64,000 nt of DNA, taken from Microbulbifer okhotskensis (GTDB lineage Bacteria; Pseudomonadota; Gammaproteobacteria; Pseudomonadales; Cellvibrionaceae). This document shows positions 45,777 through 55,218 of this stretch, piece after piece. The notes beneath the pieces are model-generated. The model was not told where the DNA came from and made no database searches. It worked only from the letters and a program-made list of their open reading frames with translations. Position 1 is the first letter of the stretch. Every line of letters begins with the position of its first letter. Position numbers and translations under genes: made by a program. The stretch is taken from contig NZ_JALBWM010000013.1 of the NCBI RefSeq assembly GCF_023895975.1, positions 1 to 64,000 of the forward strand. Direction: 5' to 3'.

Positions 45777-46372
45777 GCGGTGCCCTCCTGGTCTACGCCA
45801 ATCACGATTACATCGTCGTTCTCATAGGAATAAGGCGGCACCTCAAGATTGGTAGGCGCGGGAACACCGGTATAAACTCGGCCAGCCATATCGTATTTAG
45901 AGCCGTGGCAGGGGCAGAAGAAGCCGCCCATCCAATCATCACCACCCAGGTCAGCTGCGCCCACTTCAGGCCTGTACATTGGGGCACAGCCCAGATGCGT
46001 ACACAGGCCCACCAGTACCAACAACTTTGGTTTTATAGAGCGGTTTTCCGGGTCGACATAAGCCGGCTGAATAGATTCTTCGGAGTTAGGGTCCCGCAAC
46101 AGCGGCTCCACCTTCTCCAGGTCTTGCAGTATCTCATCGGTACGGCGCACAACATAAACCGGTTTACCTCGCCACTCTACAGTGACCATTTGGCCCGGTT
46201 CTACTTTGCTAACATTGTATTTAACCGGAGCACCCGCAGCTTTTGCCTTGGCACTCGGCTTCCAGGAAGCGACGAAGGGAACGGCAACCCCCACCGCACC
46301 CGCGCCACCAACAACAGAGGTGGCAGCGGTTAGAAAACGGCGCCGTCCTACATTTACACCGTCATTACTCAT
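45773..46372 (-). CDS. petA: Rieske iron-sulfur subunit of the bc1 complex
   Basis: This 199-residue Rieske protein carries electrons from ubiquinol to cytochrome c1. The N-terminus has a Tat motif (GRRRFLTAATSVVGG) acting as an uncleaved membrane anchor. The 2Fe-2S ligands are Cys124 and His126 in CTHLGC, and Cys153 and His156 in CPCHGS; the disulfide partners Cys129 and Cys155 are present. Its stop overlaps the petBC start (ATGA), so the two genes form one operon. Confidence 0.97.
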   Translation of the reverse strand: MSNDGVNVGRRRFLTAATSVVGGAGAVGVAVPFVASWKPSAKAKAAGAPVKYNVSKVEPGQMVTVEWRGKPVYVVRRTDEILQDLEKVEPLLRDPNSEESIQPAYVDPENRSIKPKLLVLVGLCTHLGCAPMYRPEVGAADLGGDDWMGGFFCPCHGSKYDMAGRVYTGVPAPTNLEVPPYSYENDDVIVIGVDQEGTA

Positions 46373-46675
46373 GACGTAGTTCTCCCATCACAGCGACCCC
46401 GACAGCCCGGAGTTTCGCTGGCCCAAACCCAAAAAGTCTTGAAAGAAGTCCCGACGCGGCAGATTGCCCGTGCGAATAAACCCCACAAATCAAGCGGATA
46501 CAAATCGGCGCAATGTTAAAGAAAATGCCAATTTGATACAAGGCAATGATATGGGGAACGCCGGGAATCCCGTGGTGAAACCGTGAGAAATCCAGCAAAA
46601 CTCACATAGAGCACTGAACAACTACAGATACGGGAATATAAAAAAGCCCGGCAGAAGCCGGGCCAAAAAGAAAGC
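46373..46675. other. rpsI-petA intergenic region
   Basis: These 303 bp contain the rpsI terminator next to rpsI and then about 265 bp with no gene I can support. The pet operon promoter is presumably here, but I could not choose a convincing -35/-10 pair. Confidence 0.5.
46640..46663 (-). terminator. Rho-independent terminator of rplM-rpsI
   Basis: GCCCGGC and GCCGGGC pair around a 4-nt loop, followed on the minus strand by TTTTTTAT. It lies 13 bp after the rpsI stop. Confidence 0.9.
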
Positions 46676-47068
46676 TTAACGCTTGGAGAACTGGGGCTTC
46701 TTGCGCGCTTTACGCAGACCCACTTTCTTACGTTCAACCTCACGGGCATCGCGGGTAACATAACCGGCGGCGCGCAGCGGCTGACGTAGCGCTTCATCGT
46801 ACTGCATCAGGGCGCGGGTCAGGCCGTGGCGGATGGCGCCCGCCTGACCAAAAGAACCACCGCCTTTTACCGTTACAGTGATGTCGAATTTTTCGACCAT
46901 GTCGACCATTTCCAGCGGCTGACGCACGATCATGCGAGCCACTTCACGGCCGAAATATTCGTCCAGAGTACGACCATTTACGGTAACTTTACCTTCACCC
47001 TGCTGCATAAATACACGAGCAGTAGAGGTCTTGCGGCGGCCGGTACCGTAGTATTGAGTAGTTGCCAT
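46676..47068 (-). CDS. rpsI: 30S ribosomal protein S9
   Basis: This 130-residue protein begins [18 protein letters not shown] and ends in the conserved basic tail [12 protein letters not shown]-like sequence ([12 protein letters not shown]), whose last Arg reaches the P-site tRNA. It lies 15 bp after rplM in the usual L13-S9 operon. Confidence 0.98.
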   Translation of the reverse strand: MATTQYYGTGRRKTSTARVFMQQGEGKVTVNGRTLDEYFGREVARMIVRQPLEMVDMVEKFDITVTVKGGGSFGQAGAIRHGLTRALMQYDEALRQPLRAAGYVTRDAREVERKKVGLRKARKKPQFSKR

Positions 47069-47083
47069 CAGATTTATTCCCGT

Positions 47084-47512
47084 TTAGATCGCCAGTTCAA
47101 CCGGCTGTTGTGCCGCATGAGGGTGTTCACTTCCGCTGTAAACTTTCAGCTTCTTGAACATGGCACGACCCAAAGGACCCTTCGGCAGCATGCCTTTAAC
47201 GGCGCTTTGAACGGTGCGCTCGGGCGCTTTTTCGATCAACTTTTCAAAGCTGATGGATTTGAGACCACCGGGGTAGCCTGAGTGGCTATGGTAGATTTTG
47301 TCTTTGGCCTTGTTACCGGTCACGCGAACCTTTTCTGCGTTGATTACAACAATGTAATCGCCAGTGTCCACGTGGGGTGTGTATTCAGGCTTGTGCTTGC
47401 CGCGCAGGCGGTGGGCGATCTCGGCAGAAATACGGCCGAGGGTCTTGCCCGCTGCGTCAACAATGTACCAGTCGCGTTTTACCGCTTCTGGCTTGGCACT
47501 GTATGTCTTCAT
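47084..47512 (-). CDS. rplM: 50S ribosomal protein L13
   Basis: This 142-residue L13 begins [20 protein letters not shown]. It contains the family motifs [24 protein letters not shown] and HSGYPGG, and ends [11 protein letters not shown]. It is the first gene of the rplM-rpsI operon, with a clear promoter and a leader hairpin upstream. Confidence 0.98.
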   Translation of the reverse strand: MKTYSAKPEAVKRDWYIVDAAGKTLGRISAEIAHRLRGKHKPEYTPHVDTGDYIVVINAEKVRVTGNKAKDKIYHSHSGYPGGLKSISFEKLIEKAPERTVQSAVKGMLPKGPLGRAMFKKLKVYSGSEHPHAAQQPVELAI

Positions 47513-47533
47513 GTTATAAACACCTGTAATATG

Positions 47534-47553
47534 ACCCCCAGAATTAGGGGCCG
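47534..47553 (-). promoter_or_regulatory. Leader hairpin upstream of rplM
   Basis: On the minus strand GGCCCC and GGGGTC pair (one G-T) around TAATTCTG, between the promoter and the rplM ATG. L13 represses its own mRNA in E. coli through a leader structure; this hairpin is a candidate for the same role. That role is inference. Confidence 0.4.
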
Positions 47554-47571
47554 TCCCACAAAAGAGCGCGG

Positions 47572-47600
47572 ATAGTACAAAAGGAGTGTACGCTTTTCAA
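47572..47600 (-). promoter_or_regulatory. Sigma-70 promoter of rplM-rpsI
   Basis: TTGAAA, a 17-bp spacer and TACTAT lie on the minus strand about 60 bp upstream of rplM. The spacing is ideal. Confidence 0.75.
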
Positions 47601-47625
47601 GCAAAATAAGACCCGACCGGCAGAT

Positions 47626-48750
47626 TCACTCGGGCCTGTGGGGCCTCTCCAGATACTCTCGGGATTGCATCTCCAAAAGCCGACTCACCGTCCGCTCAAA
47701 CTCAAATTGCAGATGCCGGCCGACATATAGGTCCTCAGCAGGGACTTCTGCAGAAATCACCAGCTTGACGCTCCGGTCGTAGAACTCATCCACCAGATTG
47801 ATAAACCGGCGCGCCTGGGCATCCATACGCTCATCAAACCTGGGAACAGCCGCGAGCAGCACCGTCTGAAACTCCCGCGCTAATTCGATATAGTCATTTT
47901 GCGAGCGCGGCCCATCGCAGAGATCACAGAAATCAAACCAGGCGACGTCATCCGCCACCCGCAAGGCCCTGATTGGACGCCCTTCCACCTGCAATTGAAC
48001 CTCAGCGCGAACCTCACAACCATTGACACTCAACTGCGAAAAGCTCTGCATCAAACGCTCGCCTGCAACCTCATCCAGCGGTGAATGATAAAGCTCCAAA
48101 ATTTCCAAGGTTCGCAATCGATAGTCGGTGCCACCATCCACATTGACTACTTTTGTATGACGCTCCAGCAGACTGATAGCCGGGAGGAATCTCGCCCTTT
48201 GCAGTCCATCTTTATAGAGTCCTCCCGGTTCAATATTTGAGGTCGCCACCAAAGTGACCCCACGAAGAAACAGCGCCTCCAGCAAACCCGCCAATATCAT
48301 GGCGTCGGCAATATCAGAAACAAAGAACTCATCAAAGCAGAGGACACGAGCCCGACGGGAGATTTTATCCGCCACCTTCTCCAACGGGTTTTTCTCTCCC
48401 GCGCACTCCTTCAAATCCTTATGGGCCCAGCGCATGAAACGGTGAAAGTGCGTTCTCTGCTTATCCGCAAAAGGAAGGGACTCAAAGAAAGCATCCATCA
48501 AATAGGTCTTGCCACGACCTACCCCCCCCCAGAAATAGAGCCCACGCTCAGGCTCCACGCCATTTCCACGCAAGCGGGAAAAGAAACTGATTATTGTTCC
48601 GCGCCCGGAACGCGCCACAAGCCGCCGGTGAAGGTCCTGCAACTCTTCTACCGCCCGCCTCTGGGACAGATCCTCAACAAAGTCAGGGCGCTGCAGATCA
48701 CTCTCATAGCGCTCAAGTGGGGACGAAAATAGTGGCTTGGCGGACAACAT
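47626..48750 (-). CDS. zapE: Cell division ATPase ZapE (AFG1 family)
   Basis: ZapE is an AAA+-like ATPase that associates with the Z-ring in E. coli. The ATG at 48750 gives 374 residues; an in-frame TTG six codons earlier is possible, and neither has a good ribosome site. Motifs include Walker A GGVGRGKTYLMD, HFHRFMRWAHKDLKE, Walker B VLCFDEFFVSDIADAM and sensor region GVTLVATSNIEPGGLYKDGLQRARFLPAI. The C-terminal RLLEMQSREYL is family-typical. It is divergent from zapG. Confidence 0.94.
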   Translation of the reverse strand: MLSAKPLFSSPLERYESDLQRPDFVEDLSQRRAVEELQDLHRRLVARSGRGTIISFFSRLRGNGVEPERGLYFWGGVGRGKTYLMDAFFESLPFADKQRTHFHRFMRWAHKDLKECAGEKNPLEKVADKISRRARVLCFDEFFVSDIADAMILAGLLEALFLRGVTLVATSNIEPGGLYKDGLQRARFLPAISLLERHTKVVNVDGGTDYRLRTLEILELYHSPLDEVAGERLMQSFSQLSVNGCEVRAEVQLQVEGRPIRALRVADDVAWFDFCDLCDGPRSQNDYIELAREFQTVLLAAVPRFDERMDAQARRFINLVDEFYDRSVKLVISAEVPAEDLYVGRHLQFEFERTVSRLLEMQSREYLERPHRPE

Positions 48751-49114
48751 AGAGGAAAATATCTTCAACTACTGGTTTATGGCGCGCACTCTAACAAATT
48801 CAACAGGGAACCGCATAGGCGCATAGGCGCATAGGCGCATAGATATCACAGGTGCCTGCCAGAAACAGCTCGACACCCCAATTAACCAATCCTCCCAGGA
48901 AGCTGAAGCCAGATGCTAACTTTCTACTGCAATTGACCGACAACATTAAGTGTCAACGTAATAATCGCGTATACTCGACCCTCTATTATCAGGGACAATA
49001 GTCACTTAACAGGGACTGCCCAGAGTGCAGGACATCGGCACAGTCAAAATAAAGGCCGTCTAACCTTCCCGCGAGGTAACCTGTACAATAAAAAATAAGT
49101 TGAGGAGGTAGTAA
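48751..49114. other. zapE-zapG divergent intergenic region
   Basis: This 364-bp interval between divergent division genes holds an 8-bp tandem repeat (48813-48842) and must contain promoters for both genes. I see no further gene in it. Confidence 0.5.
48813..48842. repeat. Tandem repeat (GCATAGGC)x3.75
   Basis: The unit GCATAGGC is repeated three full times plus GCATAG without error. It sits 63 bp upstream of the zapE start. Copy number of such short perfect repeats can change by slippage. Confidence 0.9.
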
Positions 49115-49555
49115 GTGCACTCTACATCGGTATTAATTCTAGTCGGCGCTCTCGGTATGACCCTAGGTGCATTTCTCGCATTCCTGGCCGTGCGCGGGCG
49201 TACCAGTGTGGAGCGCTCGGAAGAGCTGGAGCAAAGGCTCCGCGAGGCCAATAACAAAATTGAAGACTTTCAACTTCAGGTCAATGAACACTTTGACCAA
49301 ACTTCACAGCTCGTTCACAACCTGACCGAGAGCTACAAAGAAGTTCACGAGTACCTATCCAATAGCGCGCTGCGTCTATCCAGCCAAGATATCGGCCGGC
49401 AGATGCTCAAGGCCGGCAGCGGCAAACTTAAAGACAATGACGAAAAGCTGCAGGATATAGAGCCACCCCGCGACTGGGCCCCCAGAGAGCCCGGCGCCAA
49501 AGGTACGCTCGCAGAAGATTACGGCCTTGAAAAAGAAGCTCACGAGGGCAGCTGA
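49115..49555 (+). CDS. zapG: ZapG (YhcB, DUF1043) envelope/division protein
   Basis: This 146-residue protein has one N-terminal membrane helix (about 5-27), then a coiled coil (ELEQRLREANNKIEDFQLQVNEHFDQTSQLVHNL, about 36-70) and the conserved motif SYKEVHEYLSNSALRL. The disordered C-terminus contains PPRDWAPREPGAKG. YhcB/ZapG links cell division, murein synthesis and lipid synthesis in E. coli. The GTG start at 49115 has GAGGAGG 8 nt upstream. It is followed by a bidirectional terminator. Confidence 0.92.
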   Translation: MHSTSVLILVGALGMTLGAFLAFLAVRGRTSVERSEELEQRLREANNKIEDFQLQVNEHFDQTSQLVHNLTESYKEVHEYLSNSALRLSSQDIGRQMLKAGSGKLKDNDEKLQDIEPPRDWAPREPGAKGTLAEDYGLEKEAHEGS

Positions 49556-49588
49556 AAACGGTATCTCTTAAGGAAGACCAAGCGAAAA

Positions 49589-49620
49589 CAAAAAAGGCGG
49601 GTAATAACCCGCCTTTTTTA
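49589..49620. terminator. Bidirectional terminator between zapG and sat
   Basis: AAAAAAGGCGGGT and ACCCGCCTTTTTT pair around AATA, with T runs on both strands. It serves converging zapG and sat. Confidence 0.92.
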
Positions 49621-49628
49621 TTGGGGCT

Positions 49629-50819
49629 TTACAGGCTCTGGTAGTAATCCATCAAAATCTGCGCCACCTCAGGCCGGGAGAATTCAGGAGGCGGCGCAAT
49701 GCCCTCACCCAACATCTCGCGAACCTTAGTGCCAGAAAGCAAAATAAAGTCCTCTTTGGCGTGATCCGGCACATCGCGCATCATAACTACTTTATTCAAC
49801 TTCTTGGAGTACGCGGTGTGATCTGCACGGAAGATTTCAATTTCCAAAGCTCCCTCTGGCACTTTTTCATCAAAGATTGTCTGCGCATCAAAAGCACCGT
49901 AATAATCACCCACGCCAGCGTGATCGCGGCCAACAATCAGGTGGCTACAACCACAGTTCTGGCGGAATAGTGCATGCAGTACCGCTTCTCGCGGTCCGGC
50001 ATACAACATATCAAAGCCATAACCCGTCACCATTACGGTATTTGCCGGGAAGTACAGCTCCACCATCTTGCGAATAGAGGCATCGCGCACCGGAGCAGGG
50101 ATATCCCCAGGCTTGAGTTGACCGAGCAACATATGAATCAGTACGCCATCAGCCTTCACGCCCTCCAAAGCCATCTTGCATAACTCTTCGTGGGCACGAT
50201 GCATAGGGTTACGGGTTTGGAAGGCAACTACCGTACTCCAGCCGCGCTCTTTGAATTCATTGCGGATCTCAACCGCAGTGCGGAAAGTATCTGGAAAATC
50301 GCTCTGAAAATAACTGAAATTTAACACTTCAATTGGGCCTGAAATCAGAGTACGACCCGCAGATTTTAAAGTAGCAACGCCCGGGTGCTTCTCATCCAGA
50401 GTACCAAACACCTGCCCTGCCATTGTGTCCATCTGCTCATCAGAGATGACTTCAACGGCTTCTACGTCCATCACAGCCAATACAGGGTTGCCCTCGACAT
50501 TTGGGTCGCGCAAGGCTATACGAGAGGCTCCTTCAATCGGGCTGGCATCCTCAACAATATTCACTACCGGCACCGGCCAAAACAGACCATCAGCGGTACG
50601 CAACGTTTCAGCAACGCTCATGGCATCCGCCAGGTTCATATAACCGTGTAAAGGGTTGAAGTACCCAGCCCCGAGCATAACCGCGTTGGCGGCAGCAGCA
50701 GAACTGACCACGATCGACGGCAGGGACTCCGCCTCACGCATCAATTCATGATGCCGTTCACTGTCGTATACAAAACGCGGTTGCAATTCAACGCTGCCAT
50801 GGGGGCGAACAAGGGACAT
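49629..50819 (-). CDS. sat: Single-chain ATP sulfurylase (Sat)
   Basis: Sat makes adenosine 5'-phosphosulfate from ATP and sulfate. The 396-residue protein belongs to the homo-oligomeric Sat/MET3 family, not to the CysD/CysN heterodimer. The PUA-like N-terminal domain contains MLGAGYFNPLHGYM. The catalytic domain has the QTRNPMHRAHEEL motif (the QxRN-x-HxxH site), LIVGRDHAGVGDYYG, and the C-terminal LSGTKVREML. There is no APS-kinase extension. In Pseudomonas cysD and cysN occupy about this position relative to zapE and algW, so Sat probably replaces them for assimilation. A reverse, sulfur-oxidising role is possible but no aprAB lies nearby. Confidence 0.94.
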   Translation of the reverse strand: MSLVRPHGSVELQPRFVYDSERHHELMREAESLPSIVVSSAAAANAVMLGAGYFNPLHGYMNLADAMSVAETLRTADGLFWPVPVVNIVEDASPIEGASRIALRDPNVEGNPVLAVMDVEAVEVISDEQMDTMAGQVFGTLDEKHPGVATLKSAGRTLISGPIEVLNFSYFQSDFPDTFRTAVEIRNEFKERGWSTVVAFQTRNPMHRAHEELCKMALEGVKADGVLIHMLLGQLKPGDIPAPVRDASIRKMVELYFPANTVMVTGYGFDMLYAGPREAVLHALFRQNCGCSHLIVGRDHAGVGDYYGAFDAQTIFDEKVPEGALEIEIFRADHTAYSKKLNKVVMMRDVPDHAKEDFILLSGTKVREMLGEGIAPPPEFSRPEVAQILMDYYQSL

Positions 50820-52264
50820 TTAGGTCTCCAAATACAGTAGTTGCCGGTTAATCTTAAAATTTCGACTGGCTATTATACGCAACTATTGCCACTGACCAAT
50901 GTCAGACGAACACCCCCCCCCCCACTATAACTGGCCGCGAGATGCCCCCCCCTAAACCTCCCAAACCCCACAAGCCTCTCAAAGAGCGCTGCACTAGAAG
51001 TGCGCCCCCCTTTCCATCCACCGGTTTAAGTCCAGAGCTCCAATTCCCATTCCAAATAAATGGCAGCAACTAACATAGCAAACACTCAAACTTAAGCCCT
51101 CCTGTAAACGCCCCCTAAGCGAGAGAAACCTAATTTGCGGCACTAAAAACCCTTGGGGAAAGCGACAGTAATGTTAACTTATTTGATACAGGGAAATTTA
51201 CATTCGCCCACCCACCTAATGAACACACAACGCCCATTGCGAGAGAATAATTTCAACACACAGAGCTAGACAGCGAAAAGGAACCCGCCCCAGCGCTTGA
51301 ACTACTCGCGACCAGTAAAATAAAGCCGAGAACATATCAAAAAATGACAATGCCAGTGGCACAACACAATGACCCTACTCTGCATTTGCTTTGTCAAATA
51401 TAAAGAATATATTCAGAGTGCCAACTAAAAAACATACTGCAGAAGCTCCCCACTAAATATCAAAATTTGCCAAATTACGAAGCCCTTAATACAGAATCAG
51501 TATCAACTCCGAAACTGGCTTTTACAGTGAAGGCGCGGGCCAAACAAGCACAGTTCACACCTATAATTTAAGGCGGTTATTTTTACTGGGAAATGGTCAT
51601 TACAGAACAATATTTCACTCAGACCTCGCCAAAGCCCTGCATCACCAATATTCATCCAGAATACACTTCACACTAGGTAACGCTGCATTTCAAGGTATGG
51701 CGGCTTACTTACAAGGGCTATTGCGCAACAAAATTCCTCGAACACTTACGCTCACATTCGTTTGGCCACTACCTAGCTCAAAGGGAACTGTACCTCTTTG
51801 TTGGCAGCTCTGATCAACTATCTCGGTCCGACAGAGCGCCAAAACAAGAGTGTTTTGGAAGGCCTCGCACCCTCCCCTATAATACCCAAAGACCCAGTGA
51901 GTTTGCGCCTGACCACTGAACGAGAGCCCCCAGTCCAACTACCTGAAAGCTAATTACCAGTTCGACCGAAAGCCATCAGCCCTTCTTGCTGTCTATTATT
52001 TTTTCCGTAGTGAACTCGCCATGAACCCCAACTTTAACTGCCCCCTGTTACCGCAGCAGATTGGCTTAGGCCTACATACACTTCGAAGCCAATAGAGCTT
52101 TGCCCAAAGGCGCTCTCGCATCACAAAACCTGGAGCTTACATCGATTGCGCCAGCATTGTGGTACTTAACGTCCACGGCACAGCAACAATTTCCTCCCCT
52201 TAACACCTTGCGTAACGATTCCCTCAAGAGACGTGTGTATAATCAGCGCAAAGAGGAGTCACGA
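50820..52264. other. Gene-poor region upstream of degS, with C tracts
   Basis: About 1.4 kb carries no gene I can support. It contains an 11-C run (50913-50923), an 8-C run (50945-50952) and generally stop-rich, low-complexity sequence. Short open frames (51705-51938 minus; 52021-52095 plus) have no ribosome site or recognisable product. A TATAAT at 52238-52243 may be the -10 element of degS. The region may be the remains of deleted genes. Confidence 0.55.
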
Positions 52265-53407
52265 GTGTCCCAAAATCGATTTCTACAGGATTGGGCCCTA
52301 CCAATTCTGGTAGGCCTTGCCATGGCTGCATTGCTACTGGTTATATTCCCCCAACTACGCGGCATAGCTCCCACCACGGCGGGGAACAACGCTCAGGGGC
52401 CTGTATCCTATGCACACGCCGTAAATGTGGCAGGCCCTGCCGTAGTGAATATTTACACCCGCATGGCGATGCCCCAGCGCCAGCACCCCTTATTCAGTGA
52501 CCCCCTTTTCAGGCGTTTATTTGACAATATGAATGTTCCGCAAAGAGAAAGGATGCAATCCAACCTCGGTTCGGGAGTTATTGTTAGTGACAACGGTTAC
52601 ATCCTGACCAATCACCACGTAATTGATCAGGCCGACGCCATCGTCATACTTTTGGCTGATGGACGAGAAGCTCAGGCTCGACTCGTGGGCAACGATGCCG
52701 ATTTTGACTTAGCCGTTCTTAAAATCGATCTCGATGGTCTGACATCAATTTCCGTGGGCGAGCCCGACAGGGCACAAGTCGGGGATGTGGTTCTGGCAAT
52801 TGGCAATCCCTTTGGTGTCGGGCAGACAGTCACTCAGGGAATTATCAGCGCTAAGGGCCGCCACCTTGAGAATTCTGGCACCGGCAGCTACCTGCAAAAT
52901 TTCTTACAAACCGACGCCGCCGTTAACCCAGGCAACTCAGGAGGCGCACTGGTAGATTCCCGCGGTCGCCTGCTGGGAATTAATACCTCGATCCTCAACC
53001 AATCCGGTTACGCCGGCGGTATCAGCTTTGCCATCCCCGCCAATATCGCTTTTAAAGTGATGCAGGATATTATTGCCTATGGTCGCGTTGTACCCGGCTG
53101 GCTGGGAATTGAAGCCCGTGGTATCAGCCCACAAATGGCCAAGGAGTTCAACCTTAACTCCACCGGCGGCGTAATGGTGACAGCAATATACAATGAAGGG
53201 CCCGCACACAATGCAGGGCTTCAACCAGGGGATGTCATCACTCACATCGACGGCCTGCCCATAGGAGATGGAAAGCAGGGCGAGGCTACCATGGCTACCC
53301 TTCGACCCGGCGACACCATCTCCATAACATTTATCCGCGACGGCTCATCGCACACAGTCGAGGCAACAGTTTCAGAAGAGCCCCAGACGAAAACCACAAT
53401 AGAATAA
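52265..53407 (+). CDS. degS: DegS/AlgW-type periplasmic serine protease
   Basis: This 380-residue protease has a signal anchor (DWALPILVGLAMAALLLVIF), a trypsin-like domain and one PDZ domain, so it is the DegS/AlgW type rather than DegP. The triad is visible: His in LTNHHVIDQ (about 118), Asp in DFDLAVLKID, and Ser225 in NPGNSGGALVD. The PDZ domain starts near GWLGIEARG and includes GPAHNAGLQPGDVITHIDG. DegS starts the envelope stress cascade by cutting RseA. The GTG at 52265 is preceded by GAGGAG; 55 upstream in-frame codons are probably untranslated. AlgW is an equally good name. Confidence 0.93.
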   Translation: MSQNRFLQDWALPILVGLAMAALLLVIFPQLRGIAPTTAGNNAQGPVSYAHAVNVAGPAVVNIYTRMAMPQRQHPLFSDPLFRRLFDNMNVPQRERMQSNLGSGVIVSDNGYILTNHHVIDQADAIVILLADGREAQARLVGNDADFDLAVLKIDLDGLTSISVGEPDRAQVGDVVLAIGNPFGVGQTVTQGIISAKGRHLENSGTGSYLQNFLQTDAAVNPGNSGGALVDSRGRLLGINTSILNQSGYAGGISFAIPANIAFKVMQDIIAYGRVVPGWLGIEARGISPQMAKEFNLNSTGGVMVTAIYNEGPAHNAGLQPGDVITHIDGLPIGDGKQGEATMATLRPGDTISITFIRDGSSHTVEATVSEEPQTKTTIE

Positions 53408-53424
53408 ACCCTTAAGGAATCTCT

Positions 53425-53853
53425 ATGCGCTCATTGGTACTGGCTTTACCTCTCACAGTAACCGCAATTCCCGCAGCCGCAGGAGACCGCGAGGATTTAC
53501 ATCAGCTCGTAACCGACTTTATCAGCAAGGCCGCTAGCGACTCGCAGGCACACCAGCGTTTTTGGGCCGAGGAGCTGATTTACACCAACTCCAGCGGCAA
53601 GCGTTTTGGGAAAAGTGAAATTATGCAAGGGATGCAATCCCCTTCAGAAGAACCGATTACAGTCAAATACTCTGCCGAAGATATCGATATACGCTTATTG
53701 GGAGATACTGCCATTGTTGCATTTAAACTGATTGCTCATGACAGTAACAAAACCGAAGAGAACCACTATTTTAATACCGGCACATTTATTAAGCACCGCG
53801 GTGAATGGCGAGCACTAGCCTGGCAAGCCACCAATATTCCAATAGAAAACTAA
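53425..53853 (+). CDS. Secreted NTF2-like (DUF4440/SnoaL-type) protein
   Basis: This 142-residue protein has a signal peptide (MRSLVLALPLTVTAIPAAA) and an NTF2-like cone fold: helices (DLHQLVTDFISKAA), then RFWAEELIYTNSSGKRFGKSEIM and strands ending WRALAWQATNIP. Members of DUF4440 have varied or unknown functions. It lies 17 bp after degS on the same strand, so it may belong to the same transcript. The catalytic role, if any, cannot be read from the sequence. Confidence 0.82.
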   Translation: MRSLVLALPLTVTAIPAAAGDREDLHQLVTDFISKAASDSQAHQRFWAEELIYTNSSGKRFGKSEIMQGMQSPSEEPITVKYSAEDIDIRLLGDTAIVAFKLIAHDSNKTEENHYFNTGTFIKHRGEWRALAWQATNIPIEN

Positions 53854-53905
53854 GAAATTTTATATTGCCCTCCAGGACTAAATCACCGCAGGGCGCCCGC
53901 TCAAA

Positions 53906-55213
53906 TCATTCTTTCACACGAAAGCCTGCTGAGCGCGCATGGGCTTCAAGCCCCTCTCCACGAGCAAGGGTCCTGGCTACACGCCCAAGGGTATCGGCAC
54001 CTTCTGCGGAGCAGTGGATAACCGAGCTGCGTTTTTGGAAGTCATAGACCCCCAGGGGGGAAGAAAAACGGGCAGTGCCACTAGTAGGGAGGACATGATT
54101 CGGCCCTGCACAGTAGTCCCCCAAAGCCTCAGCGGTGTATCTACCCAGGAAAATTGCTCCAGCATTACGAATCTCCGGGAGATAGGACTCGGCGTCCTTC
54201 ACCGAAACCTCTAGATGCTCAGGCGCAATACCATTGGAAATCTGTATCGCTTGCTGTAGAGACTCCACCTGAATTAAAGCCCCGCGATCAGCGAGGGATT
54301 GGCGGGCGATTTCGGCGCGAGGCAAGCCAACTAATAGCCGCTGCAATGAACTCTCAACCTGATCGAGAAATGCACCATCAGGGCAAAGTAAAATGGACTG
54401 CGCCTGCTCATCATGCTCTGCCTGCGACAACAGATCCATTGCGATCCAGTCAGGGTCTGTCTGCCCATCACAAATCACCAAGATTTCCGATGGCCCGGCG
54501 ATCATATCAATAGCAACATGACCAAAAACCGCGCGCTTAGCACTGGCCACAAAAATATTGCCCGGACCCACGATTTTATCCACAGCGGGAATGGACTCGG
54601 TTCCATAGGCCAGCGCCGCTACTGCTTGAGCGCCTCCAATGGTAAATACCTTATCCACCCCAGCAATAGCCGCCGCCGCCAACACCAAATCACTCAACTT
54701 TCCCTTCGGCGCCGGCACTACCATATTGACGGCATCCACCCCAGCCACTTTGGCTGGAATTGCATTCATAAGTACCGAAGAGGGGTAGCTGGCCTTACCG
54801 CCGGGCACATAAATGCCTACGCTTCGCATCGGAGTAATTTGCTGCCCCAGCACGGTGCCATCAGCCTCGGTATAGCGCCAGGACTCCTGTAACTGGTGCT
54901 TGTGATAACGGCGCACTCGCTCTGCGGCAAACTCCAGAGCTTCACGCTCTTCTGTACGAATACGGCCCAACGCCACAGTCAATGCAGAGGCCGGCAAGAA
55001 AAAATCTTCTGCCCCTTTAAGCGCTCGATGGTCGAATCGGTTGGTGTACTCAATTACCGCCTTATCGCCATGACTCCGCACCTGCTGCAATATCTCTGCA
55101 ACAATAGCTTCCACCTGATCGTTGGCTACCGCCTCCCAAGCCAACAAGCAATCCAACTGTTTGCCGAAATCCTGATCAACTGCTTTTAAGCGCCGAATCA
55201 CTTTACCCGCCAT
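53906..55213 (-). CDS. hisD: Histidinol dehydrogenase
   Basis: HisD catalyses the last two steps of histidine synthesis, from histidinol to histidine, with NAD and zinc. The 435-residue protein has [26 protein letters not shown] and [20 protein letters not shown]. The classical signature is [13 protein letters not shown], and [14 protein letters not shown] carries zinc and catalytic residues. [22 protein letters not shown] follows. It lies 5 bp after hisG. Confidence 0.97.
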   Translation of the reverse strand: MAGKVIRRLKAVDQDFGKQLDCLLAWEAVANDQVEAIVAEILQQVRSHGDKAVIEYTNRFDHRALKGAEDFFLPASALTVALGRIRTEEREALEFAAERVRRYHKHQLQESWRYTEADGTVLGQQITPMRSVGIYVPGGKASYPSSVLMNAIPAKVAGVDAVNMVVPAPKGKLSDLVLAAAAIAGVDKVFTIGGAQAVAALAYGTESIPAVDKIVGPGNIFVASAKRAVFGHVAIDMIAGPSEILVICDGQTDPDWIAMDLLSQAEHDEQAQSILLCPDGAFLDQVESSLQRLLVGLPRAEIARQSLADRGALIQVESLQQAIQISNGIAPEHLEVSVKDAESYLPEIRNAGAIFLGRYTAEALGDYCAGPNHVLPTSGTARFSSPLGVYDFQKRSSVIHCSAEGADTLGRVARTLARGEGLEAHARSAGFRVKE

Positions 55214-55218
55214 AATAC

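Noticed and set aside
46365-46598. 77-codon minus-strand ORF between petA and rpsI
   Set aside because: Overlaps the petA start and has no start signal or motif; the interval is more likely the pet promoter region.
48813-48842. Possible CRISPR-like repeats
   Set aside because: The 8-bp units are directly adjacent with no spacers, so this is a simple tandem repeat.
51705-51938. 77-codon minus-strand ORF in the gene-poor region
   Set aside because: No ribosome site, no recognisable domain, and equally plausible open frames on the other strand.
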